Assembly (NCBI GenBank): GCA_023397245.1
Contig: JAEWUH010000099.1
Coordinates: 1-12,437 of the forward strand
Origin: Bacillota bacterium
GTDB lineage: Bacteria; Bacillota; Clostridia; Oscillospirales; Acutalibacteraceae
Direction of reading: 5' to 3'
DNA: 12,437 nucleotides
Shown here: positions 6,445 through 12,437 of the stretch, one piece after another
How the letters are laid out: each line of letters opens with the position of its first letter
How positions within the stretch are numbered: position 1 is the stretch's first letter
Program-made: the position numbers and the translations under genes
The notes under the pieces: generated by a model
Databases searched by the model: none
The model's input: only the letters and a program-made list of their open reading frames with translations
What the model was told of the DNA's origin: nothing

Positions 6445-7272
6445 TTATCCTTCACCGTCGTAAATATTTGTCCCGCTGAAAATCTCGATCATTTCGCGGC
6501 GCAGGCTGTCCGAAATGCGGAGCCGCTCCTTGGGGGGAAGCTCGTACACGTCGGTATTGAAAAGATAGTTCTGCAGCTTGATTTCCTTGATCAGCATCTT
6601 GGTATGGAACAAATTCGCCTGATACACGTTCACATCGATGGCGTCGTACTTCTTTAATGTGGCGTCGTCGATATAATCCTGTATGGATGTTATTTTATGG
6701 TCGATAAACAGCTTTTTTCCGTCCACATCGCGCGTAAAGCCGCGCACGCGGTAATCCGCCGTGATAATGTCCGAATCAAAGCTGGAAATTAAATAGTTCA
6801 GCGCGTTCAGCGGCGAAATCTGGCCGCAGGTGGCAACGTCGATATCAACCCGGAAGGTGGCAATCGCGTTGTCCGGGTGGTACTCCGGATAGGTGTGCAC
6901 CGTTACATGGCTCTTGTCCAGATGGCCGACCACGGTCTTGCGCGTTTTGAGGATATCAATCTCCCCTTTGTTGCAGGAGGAGTCGATCACGGCAACCGGC
7001 ATCGATTCTTCGGTAATCAGAACGGTAACACTTGCGCCCTGCGGCTCGTAATCCTGCTTGCTCACATTCAGCACATGCGCGCCGATGATCTCCGTGACGT
7101 CGCACAGGATATTCGTCAGACGCTCGGAATTGTACTGCTCGTCCACGTAGGCAATATAATCCTTCTGTTCCCGCTCACTCTTCGCATAGCAAACATCGTA
7201 GATGTTGAAGCTAAGTGTTTTTGTGAGGTTGTTAAAGCCGTATAATTTCAGCTTATTTTCCAACCTTATCAT
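6445..7272 (-). CDS. speD: S-adenosylmethionine decarboxylase proenzyme, E. coli type
   Basis: Predicted 275-aa pyruvoyl-dependent enzyme that decarboxylates AdoMet to supply the aminopropyl donor for SpeE. It follows the E. coli SpeD sequence closely: KLKLYGFNNLTKTLSFNIYD near the start, DYEPQGASVT, the self-cleavage site LDK/SH (Lys120-Ser121, Ser121 becoming the pyruvoyl group), VHTYPEYHP, the ATCG cysteine (Cys149), and DYRVRGFTRD. The frame is open further upstream, but that part covers the promoter; the ATG at 7272 has GAAGGG 5 bases upstream and begins at the family N-terminus. It is the first gene of the spe cluster, 3 bp from speA, and follows the promoter at 7304-7332. This is the long class usual in proteobacteria, not the ~126-aa B. 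subtilis class. Confidence 0.96.
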   Translation of the reverse strand: MIRLENKLKLYGFNNLTKTLSFNIYDVCYAKSEREQKDYIAYVDEQYNSERLTNILCDVTEIIGAHVLNVSKQDYEPQGASVTVLITEESMPVAVIDSSCNKGEIDILKTRKTVVGHLDKSHVTVHTYPEYHPDNAIATFRVDIDVATCGQISPLNALNYLISSFDSDIITADYRVRGFTRDVDGKKLFIDHKITSIQDYIDDATLKKYDAIDVNVYQANLFHTKMLIKEIKLQNYLFNTDVYELPPKERLRISDSLRREMIEIFSGTNIYDGEG

Positions 7273-7303
7273 CACGACCCTTCTTGTTATTGGAACGAAC
7301 TCA

Positions 7304-7332
7304 ATATTACGATAAATTCTCTGAAATGTCAA
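7304..7332 (-). promoter_or_regulatory. Predicted sigma-70-type promoter of the spe genes
   Basis: On the - strand, a perfect TTGACA (7332-7327) is followed after exactly 17 bp by TAATAT (7309-7304). This puts the start near 7297, about 25 bases before the speD ATG at 7272. The -10 matches at four of six positions. It reads leftward into speD-speA and, if repeats A/B are passed, on into speE-speB. Confidence 0.75.
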
Positions 7333-7339
7333 TGTTATT

Positions 7340-7370
7340 TGCGTTAATTCTGAATATTCCTGCGTTAATT
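7340..7370 (-). promoter_or_regulatory. Paired direct repeats upstream of the spe -35 (possible operator)
   Basis: AATTAACGCA (- strand) occurs twice, at 7370-7361 and 7349-7340, exactly 21 bp apart start to start, i.e. two helical turns on the same face. The nearer copy ends 7 bp upstream of the TTGACA. The placement fits an activator site; the AT-rich setting could also act as an UP element. The binding protein is unknown. Confidence 0.45.
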
Positions 7371-7446
7371 TAAACGGCTTGCGGAAATATTTGAAAATCC
7401 TCTGTTTTTCTCTGCTTTTTTCCGTTTTGCTCCTCCGGCATATCAC

Positions 7447-7533
7447 CCGGGATCCCGGACGGCGCAGGCTGTAAAGACACGGGGAGCAAAGCCTTCCGTC
7501 CCCCCAGGCGGAACGCAGGGGCGCGGCCGGGAC
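7447..7533. other. GC-rich foldable island between divergent promoters
   Basis: A roughly 90-bp GC-rich block lies in AT-rich DNA. It starts with the 12-bp palindrome CCGGGATCCCGG (7447-7458). GGACGG (7457-7462) pairs with CCGTCC (7496-7501), enclosing AGGCT/AGCCT (7466-7470 with 7490-7494). TCCCGG (7453-7458) could instead pair with CCGGGA (7527-7532). It is upstream of both promoters, so any RNA from it would need its own start. It has no open frame that looks like a gene. It may be a small RNA, a regulator site or a remnant of a repeat. Confidence 0.3.
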
Positions 7534-7594
7534 ATTAAAAAATTCAGAAAACTGAGAAAATTTTTATTTTTTGCCTGAAAAAGGGTTAAAATAC

Positions 7595-7623
7595 TTTTCA
7601 TTTTTGGGGTTCCGTGCTATAAT
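7595..7623 (+). promoter_or_regulatory. Predicted promoter of the KdpD-like/KdpE-like pair
   Basis: TTTTCA at 7595-7600, a 17-bp spacer, and a perfect TATAAT at 7618-7623 preceded by TG (extended -10). This places the start near 7630. If the coding start at 7864 is right, the leader is about 235 nt; if the ATG at 7642 were used, the leader would be about 12 nt and lack a ribosome binding site. Confidence 0.7.
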
Positions 7624-7775
7624 ACATCCTAAAGTATTAGAATGGGTAAATTTTTGATTTTCTTGTTAAATATTTGTCACTTAATGTTCCAGATTGAAAA
7701 TCTGCCCTCCGATATCTTTTTCGGGAAAAACCCATCCTGCTTTCTTATTTTTCGCATTTTGTATGGAAATATGAT

Positions 7776-7837
7776 TTTCAGACTGCACAAACGGTATCGC
7801 AATTCTGCGGCTGTGCGGCTTTGCCGTCCGTCTGAAA
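7776..7837 (+). promoter_or_regulatory. Possible folded leader element before the KdpD-like gene
   Basis: TTTCAGAC (7776-7783) pairs perfectly with GTCTGAAA (7830-7837). Inside are two small stems, CGCA-ATTC-TGCG and CGGC-TTT-GCCG, giving a branched fold of about 62 nt that ends 26 bases before the proposed ATG at 7864. It does not match a riboswitch class I know. The same stretch is open in the downstream reading frame, so it may be coding instead. Confidence 0.3.
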
Positions 7838-7863
7838 CTTTATTTGCGGTCAAAAAGCGCCGT

Positions 7864-9435
7864 ATGATTGGATGTGGTACTATCAAGCCGAAAAAACGGA
7901 ATACAGGCAGGCACCAAGCCGTCAAAGATTTACTGTATGCCATTTTGATACTGGCGGCCGCAACCGCAGCGTCTTCCCTTATTGTACACTATACGGGGAG
8001 TTTTGACAATGTCGGCGTAATTTATGTTTTGGCGGTCGTGCTTATTTCGCGCAATACCGCCGGATACTTCTGGGGCGTAGTCTCTTCGGCGGCAAGCGTA
8101 TTCGTTCAGAATTTCTTTTTTACCTATCCTTACCGCTCGTTTCAGGTGAGCGTTTCCGGCTATCCGCTTTCTTTTCTGGGAATGCTGGTCGTTTCGTTCC
8201 TCACAAGCACCCTGACCGTTCAGATCAAGGAGCAGGCGCGGCTTTCCGCGCAGCGCGAAAAGCGGACGAAAAGCCTTTACGAATTTAACCAGAGACTGCT
8301 TGCGGCAAGCGGCGTAAAGAAAATCGTGTACCTTACGCTGGAATATCTTTACGAATTTTCCCAGAGAACCGTCGTTTTTTACACCGAGGACCCGCAGGAA
8401 GGCGGAATTGGGATTTTTAGAAGCGCTACCAGCCGCCACGAATACATGCTGCAGTCCAGAGATGAAAAAGCCGTGGCGCACCAGGTATTTGTAACGCAGA
8501 AGCGCGCCGGAGCGGGAACGCCCGGCAGCACCGGCGCAAACGGGTTGTATCTCCCCGTCATCGCGCAGGGGCAGATGCTCGGGGTGGCCGGCCTGTTTTA
8601 TGAAAAGGACGAGCAGCCCCCGGAAGACAGGCTTACCTTTATTAATATGATTATTTCTCAGGCGGCGCTGGCTCTGGAACGCCAGCGGCTTTCGGATGAA
8701 CAGCAGGAAATCGTCGTCAAGGCGGAAAAAGAAAAAATGCGCACCAATCTGCTCCGCTCGGTTTCCCACGACCTCCGCACGCCGCTCACCAGCATTATCG
8801 GCGCAAGCTCCGCCATTTTGGAAAATAAAGACCTCATCAGTCCGGAAACCCACGACAAGCTCATCGGCGATATCCACGAGGAAGCCGGATGGCTGATCCG
8901 CATGGTGGAAAACCTCCTTACCGTTACCCGCATCAGCGACGGCCCCGCCAAGGTGAAAAAGCAGCCGGAAGCGGCGGAGGAGATCGTGGCCGAAGCGGTC
9001 AGCCGGATACGGAGCCGTTTCCCGGATGTTGTGATCCATGTTTCCGTACCGGAGGAATTCCTGATGGTACCCATGGACGCGACCCTGATTGAGCAGGTCA
9101 TTATCAACCTGCTGGAAAACGCAATTTACCACGCCGGCAGGGACATCCCCATCGACCTGAAAGTCACCGTACAGGACCGCCGCGCGGTCTTCTGTGTAAG
9201 CGACCGCGGGCCGGGAATCCCCAAAGAGCAGCTGCGCAATATTTTCGACGGATACCCCGCCGAAAAGTCAAAGAGCAGCGATTCCTCCAGAGGGGCCGGG
9301 ATCGGACTTTCCATCTGTATGTCGATCGTCAAGGCGCACCAGGGGCAGATGACCGCGGAAAACCGGGAAGACGGCCCGGGCGCGGTATTCACCTTTACGC
9401 TGCCGTTGGAGGAGGCGGAATCAAATGGTCAATAA
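7864..9435 (+). CDS. KdpD-like sensor histidine kinase (short form)
   Basis: Predicted 523-aa membrane kinase resembling the C-terminal half of KdpD. Four membrane segments (about 23-41, 49-62, 68-84, 100-118) form a DUF4118-type unit with FFFTYPYRSF between the third and fourth. A GAF-like domain (about 150-275) and a coiled linker follow. HisKA has SVSHDLRTPL with phospho-His302; the ATPase domain has NLLENA (415-420), DRGPGIP (447-453) and GAGIGLS (around 477). The N-terminal KdpD/Usp-like domains of full-length KdpD (about 900 aa) are absent. The start is uncertain: the frame is open to 7642, no candidate ATG (7642, 7771, 7864) has a good Shine-Dalgarno, and coding character begins near 7864. 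It overlaps the regulator gene by 11 bp. Potassium or turgor sensing is inferred from the family only. Confidence 0.85.
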   Translation: MIGCGTIKPKKRNTGRHQAVKDLLYAILILAAATAASSLIVHYTGSFDNVGVIYVLAVVLISRNTAGYFWGVVSSAASVFVQNFFFTYPYRSFQVSVSGYPLSFLGMLVVSFLTSTLTVQIKEQARLSAQREKRTKSLYEFNQRLLAASGVKKIVYLTLEYLYEFSQRTVVFYTEDPQEGGIGIFRSATSRHEYMLQSRDEKAVAHQVFVTQKRAGAGTPGSTGANGLYLPVIAQGQMLGVAGLFYEKDEQPPEDRLTFINMIISQAALALERQRLSDEQQEIVVKAEKEKMRTNLLRSVSHDLRTPLTSIIGASSAILENKDLISPETHDKLIGDIHEEAGWLIRMVENLLTVTRISDGPAKVKKQPEAAEEIVAEAVSRIRSRFPDVVIHVSVPEEFLMVPMDATLIEQVIINLLENAIYHAGRDIPIDLKVTVQDRRAVFCVSDRGPGIPKEQLRNIFDGYPAEKSKSSDSSRGAGIGLSICMSIVKAHQGQMTAENREDGPGAVFTFTLPLEEAESNGQ

Positions 9436-10129
9436 AGCGTCCATCCTGATTGTTGAGGATGAAGCCGCGATCAGCAACTTCATCTCCACCATATTAACCG
9501 CAAACGGCTACCGCACCTTAAAGGCGCCAACCTGCGCGTCGGCCGTATCCATGATTTCCTCCCACTGCCCGGACATCATCCTGCTTGACCTCGGTCTGCC
9601 GGATTCGGACGGACTGGAGGTCCTGAAAAAGACCCGCGAATGGTTTAAGGGGCCGATTATCGTGGTTTCCGCCCGCGGAAACGAAAGCGATAAAGTGGAA
9701 GCGCTCGATCTTGGCGCGGACGATTACATCACCAAACCGTTCGGTTCCTCCGAGCTGTTGGCACGCATCCGCACCGCCGTACGCCACAGCATTAAAATGG
9801 AAACGGGGGAAAATATTACCGGCGCAGCCTTTACCCGCGGCGGGCTTACGCTTGACATGGAAAAGCGCATCGTCACGGTGGACGGGCGGGACGTGCACCT
9901 TACGCAGATCGAATTCAAAATCGTATCGCTGATCTGTATGCACGCGGGCCATGTTTTAACCTACGCTTATATCCTGAACCAGGTATGGGGAAACTACGCA
10001 CAGGAGGATCACCAGATTCTTCGGGTAAACATGGCGAATATTCGGCGGAAAATCGAAAAGAACCCCGCGGAGCCAAGATATATCCTGACGGAAGTCGGGG
10101 TTGGCTACCGTATGGCGGACGAAGAGTAG
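9425..10129 (+). CDS. KdpE-like response regulator (OmpR/PhoB family)
   Basis: Predicted 234-aa response regulator, partner of the overlapping kinase. The receiver domain (about 5-118) has the acidic pair Glu11-Asp12, phospho-acceptor Asp55 in LLDLGLPD, Ser82 and Lys104 in TKPF. The winged-helix DNA-binding domain (about 135-232) has LTQIEFKIVSLI, RVNMANIRRKIE and the final ILTEVGVGYRM typical of KdpE. GGAGGAGG at 9408-9415 lies 9 bases before the ATG, and the 11-bp overlap points to coupled translation. In known systems KdpE switches on kdpFABC; no such genes are in this window, so the target may be elsewhere or be another potassium or osmotic-stress gene. Length and key residues are normal. 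Confidence 0.92.
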   Translation: MVNKASILIVEDEAAISNFISTILTANGYRTLKAPTCASAVSMISSHCPDIILLDLGLPDSDGLEVLKKTREWFKGPIIVVSARGNESDKVEALDLGADDYITKPFGSSELLARIRTAVRHSIKMETGENITGAAFTRGGLTLDMEKRIVTVDGRDVHLTQIEFKIVSLICMHAGHVLTYAYILNQVWGNYAQEDHQILRVNMANIRRKIEKNPAEPRYILTEVGVGYRMADEE

Positions 10130-10187
10130 CTCCGCATTCCTTTGGGCAATTTTGCTTTCGTGCTTCACATTCCTATGAACCATCTTT

Positions 10188-10219
10188 GGCGGCGCAGCGC
10201 CGCAGCAACCGCTGCCGCC
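10188..10219 (+). other. GC-rich hairpin after the response regulator gene
   Basis: GGCGG (10188-10192) and CAGCG (10195-10199) pair with CGCTG (10210-10214) and CCGCC (10215-10219) around a 2-nt bulge; GCGGCG-CAG-CGCCGC is a competing fold. No T-run follows, so it is not a standard intrinsic terminator. It may be a 3'-end stabiliser or pause site between the regulator and the dehydrogenase. Confidence 0.35.
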
Positions 10220-10297
10220 GCACAGAGACTCCTTCTTAAAAATGTAAGGGGCACGCAAAATTCACTATAGAACAAATTATAGGAGAAGTGATCAGTC

Positions 10298-11251
10298 ATG
10301 GAAAAAGGGACAAAAATTAGTATCCTCGGCGCAGGCAATGTAGGCGCAACAATCGCCTATACCCTCACCCTGGACGGAATGGCCTCTGAGATTGTTCTTG
10401 TTGATATCAACACGAACAAAGCAAAGGGAGAAGCAATGGATATCATTCAGGGCACCGCTCTCTGCCCGCCGGTAAACATTTACGCCGGCGACTATCCGGA
10501 CATCGAGGATTCCGACATCGTCATCATTACGCTCGGCAGCGCGCGCAAACCCGGCCAAACCAGAATCGACCTTGCTCAGGGCAACGTAAACATCATCAAG
10601 AGCGTTATGCCTCAGGCTCTGAAGTATGCTCCGGACGCAATTTATGTTACCGTAAGCAACCCCGTAGATATTATTACCTACACAATCCTGAAAACAACCG
10701 GCCTTCCGGAATCCCGCGTGTTCGGCTCCGGTACGCTTCTTGATACAGCCCGCCTGCGCGAAATGATCGCCAGCAACGTCGGCGTAAGCCCGAAGAATGT
10801 ACACGCCTATGTCATGGGCGAGCACGGCGATTCCGCAATGATCCCGTGGTCCCTCACCAGCATCGGCGGCATGCCGATGAAGACCTATCTGGACTGCGTA
10901 CGTACCAAGAACCCGGATTACAAGGAGCTTGACTACGACGCAATTCTGGAAGACGTACACAAGTCCGGCGGCAAAGTAATCAGCCTTAAGGGCGCAACCT
11001 TCTATGCCATCGCGCTTTCCACACGCCGCATCTGCGAGTGCATCCTGCGCGACACCAACACCGTGCTCTCCCTTTCCGGTATGCTGCACGGCGAATACGG
11101 CTTTGACAATATCTGCATGAGCCTTCCGTTTACGCTCGGCCGCCACGGCATCAGCAATGTTGTTGCTCCCCCGATGCTTCCGGAAGAGCAGGCTAAGCTG
11201 GTTAAGAGCGCACAGTATTTAAAGGACACCATTGCAGCACTTGATATTTAA
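10298..11251 (+). CDS. LDH/MDH-fold dehydrogenase, probably malate dehydrogenase
   Basis: Predicted 317-aa cytosolic NAD-dependent 2-hydroxyacid dehydrogenase of the LDH/MDH superfamily. The Rossmann motif GAGNVG (11-16) and Asp36 after the second strand favour NAD. Catalytic residues are intact: Arg89 in the mobile loop, Asn121 in SNPVD, Asp149 and Arg152 in LLDTARLR, and His176 in GEHGDS. Overall the sequence looks like bacterial L-lactate dehydrogenase (GSGTLLDTAR, KGATFYA), but the substrate loop reads ARKPGQTR. Arg83 stands where LDHs have Gln (classical position 102), and that Arg is the mark of malate/oxaloacetate specificity. The malic enzyme gene 73 bp downstream supports malate. Lactate dehydrogenase remains possible. 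AGGAG at 10281-10285 lies upstream at a rather long 12-base spacing; no clear promoter was recognised. Confidence 0.9.
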   Translation: MEKGTKISILGAGNVGATIAYTLTLDGMASEIVLVDINTNKAKGEAMDIIQGTALCPPVNIYAGDYPDIEDSDIVIITLGSARKPGQTRIDLAQGNVNIIKSVMPQALKYAPDAIYVTVSNPVDIITYTILKTTGLPESRVFGSGTLLDTARLREMIASNVGVSPKNVHAYVMGEHGDSAMIPWSLTSIGGMPMKTYLDCVRTKNPDYKELDYDAILEDVHKSGGKVISLKGATFYAIALSTRRICECILRDTNTVLSLSGMLHGEYGFDNICMSLPFTLGRHGISNVVAPPMLPEEQAKLVKSAQYLKDTIAALDI

Positions 11252-11324
11252 TTGAAAATGTGTTATTTTATTAACAAATGAAATCAATTCAAATAAACAG
11301 CCGCAATAAGAAAGGATGTACCAA

Positions 11325-12437
11325 ATGGATTACGCAAAAGAATCCCTGAAGCTGCACGGCGAATGGAAAGGTAAATTCGAAATTACCTGCCGCGCACCGC
11401 TGAACACACGCGATGATTTGTCTCTGGCCTACACTCCGGGCGTTGCACAGCCCTGCCTGGAAATTCAGAAAGATGTAAACAAGAGCTACGACTATACACG
11501 CCGCGGCAACCTGGTTGCAGTCGTCACCGACGGCACCGCAGTCCTCGGCCTTGGCGACATCGGCCCGGAGGCCGGTATGCCGGTTATGGAAGGCAAATGC
11601 GTACTCTTTAAGTCCTTCGGCGGCGTAGACGCCATTCCGCTCTGCGTCCGTTCCAAGGAAGTTGATGACATCGTCAACACCGTCCGCCTGCTCGCGGGCA
11701 GCTTCGGCGGCGTAAACCTCGAGGATATTGCCGCTCCGCGCTGCTTTGAAATTGAGCGCAAGTTAAAGGCATGCTGCGATATTCCGATTTTTCATGACGA
11801 CCAGCACGGTACCGCCGTTGTTACACTCGCTGCAATGTTCAACGCGCTGAAGCTGACCGGCAAAAAGATTGAAGACATCAAAGTGGTCACCAGCGGCGCA
11901 GGCGCTGCCGGTATCGCCATCATCAAGCTGCTGATTGCCCTCGGCTTAAAGAACGTCGTAATGTGCGACCGCAGCGGCGCTATTTATGAAGGCCGTGAAG
12001 GACTGAACCAGGAGAAGAAGGAAATGGCCGCCATCACCAACCACGAGAAGCGCAGCGGCAGCCTTGCCGATATGCTCAAGGGCGCGGATGTGTTCATCGG
12101 CGTTTCCGCTCCGAACTGCGTAACCGCAGAGATGGTCAAGAGCATGAACAAGGATCCGATCCTGTTCCCGATGGCCAACCCGACCCCGGAAATCATGCCG
12201 GACGTTGCCCTTGCCGCAGGCGCGGCAGTCGTAGGCACAGGCCGCAGCGACTTCCCGAACCAGATTAACAATGTTCTCGCGTTCCCCGGAATTTTCCGCG
12301 GTGCGCTTGACGTACGCGCAAGCGATATCAACGACGAGATGAAGATCGCGGCCGCAAAGGCAATCGCTTCCTTTGTAACCGACGACAAGCTCGCCGCCGA
12401 CTACATCATTCCGAGCGCGCTGGATAAGAATGTTGCC
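11325..12437 (+). CDS. Malic enzyme (malate to pyruvate), 3' end outside window
   Basis: Open to the window edge: 371 codons with no stop, of a usual ~390-410, so only the last few tens of residues are missing. It oxidatively decarboxylates malate to pyruvate and CO2 with NAD(P). The small bacterial type is shown by SLAYTPGVAQPC with catalytic Tyr36, GMPVMEGK with Lys91, the metal ligands in NLEDIAAPR (Glu133, Asp134) and FHDDQHGTA (Asp158/159), the nucleotide motif GAGAAG (191-196) followed by Asp215 suggesting NAD, and the late ANPTPE and NNVLAFPGIFRGALD. The ATG at 11325 has AAAGGA 8 bases upstream. The 73-bp gap after the dehydrogenase shows no terminator, so the two are probably co-transcribed, linking oxaloacetate, malate and pyruvate. 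Confidence 0.95.
   Translation, partial: MDYAKESLKLHGEWKGKFEITCRAPLNTRDDLSLAYTPGVAQPCLEIQKDVNKSYDYTRRGNLVAVVTDGTAVLGLGDIGPEAGMPVMEGKCVLFKSFGGVDAIPLCVRSKEVDDIVNTVRLLAGSFGGVNLEDIAAPRCFEIERKLKACCDIPIFHDDQHGTAVVTLAAMFNALKLTGKKIEDIKVVTSGAGAAGIAIIKLLIALGLKNVVMCDRSGAIYEGREGLNQEKKEMAAITNHEKRSGSLADMLKGADVFIGVSAPNCVTAEMVKSMNKDPILFPMANPTPEIMPDVALAAGAAVVGTGRSDFPNQINNVLAFPGIFRGALDVRASDINDEMKIAAAKAIASFVTDDKLAADYIIPSALDKNVA

Noticed and set aside
7273..7446. Extension of the speD frame to a GTG at 7446
   Set aside because: It would run through the TTGACA/TAATAT promoter; the ATG at 7272 matches the family N-terminus and has a ribosome binding site.
7466..7501. Resemblance of GGGGAGCAAAGCC to the conserved GACGCAAAGCC of c-di-GMP-I (GEMM) riboswitches
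   Set aside because: The second helix and its tetraloop receptor are not visible, the first loop is too short, and the element lies upstream of both promoters rather than in a leader. An Infernal scan against the Rfam GEMM model would settle it.
7630..7863. c-di-AMP (ydaO) riboswitch before the KdpD-like gene
   Set aside because: A natural guess for a potassium-related gene, but the conserved ydaO sequence blocks could not be found by eye.
10220..10297. Promoter for the dehydrogenase based on TATAGA at 10266-10271
   Set aside because: No acceptable -35 at 16-18 bp spacing; too weak to list as a feature.

Overview
The window reads as chromosomal DNA of a moderate-GC Firmicute of class Clostridia, most likely Oscillospiraceae/Ruminococcaceae-like. 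The grounds are strong AGGAGG-type ribosome binding sites, a Bacillus/Clostridium-type arginine decarboxylase, clostridial-style MutY and malic enzyme, and short hairpin-rich intergenic repeats. The genus is inference. No phage, transposase, CRISPR, rRNA or tRNA gene was seen.

Layout. (1) 18-1527, + strand: an Lrp/AsnC-type regulator overlapped by mutY. (2) 1528-1968: no gene; it holds one copy each of two intergenic repeats (A and B here) and a promoter for the next gene. (3) 1969-2721, +: a short-chain dehydrogenase/reductase, ended by a strong hairpin at 2801-2851 that also serves the converging genes. (4) 2870-7272, - strand: a complete arginine-to-spermidine gene set in transcription order speD-speA-[repeat region]-speE-speB. 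SpeA makes agmatine from arginine, SpeB makes putrescine from agmatine, SpeD makes decarboxylated AdoMet, and SpeE joins the last two into spermidine. A 418-bp non-coding gap with second, inverted copies of repeats A and B splits speA from speE. (5) 7273-7863: a divergent control region with a good spe promoter, a pair of 10-bp direct repeats 21 bp apart just upstream of it, a GC-rich structured island, and a promoter plus AT-rich leader facing right. (6) 7864-10129, +: a KdpD-like histidine kinase without the usual KdpD N-terminal half, overlapping a KdpE-like response regulator; no kdpFABC is nearby. (7) 10298-12437, +: an LDH/MDH-fold dehydrogenase with Arg at the residue that separates malate from lactate specificity, followed by a malic enzyme cut off by the window end.

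Most genes are ordinary metabolism. The less ordinary material is non-coding: the repeat A/B pairs bracketing speE-speB-SDR as inverted repeats, the possible operator repeats at the spe promoter, the GC-rich folded island between the divergent promoters, and the unclear leader or start of the KdpD-like gene. I saw no clearly new multi-gene system.
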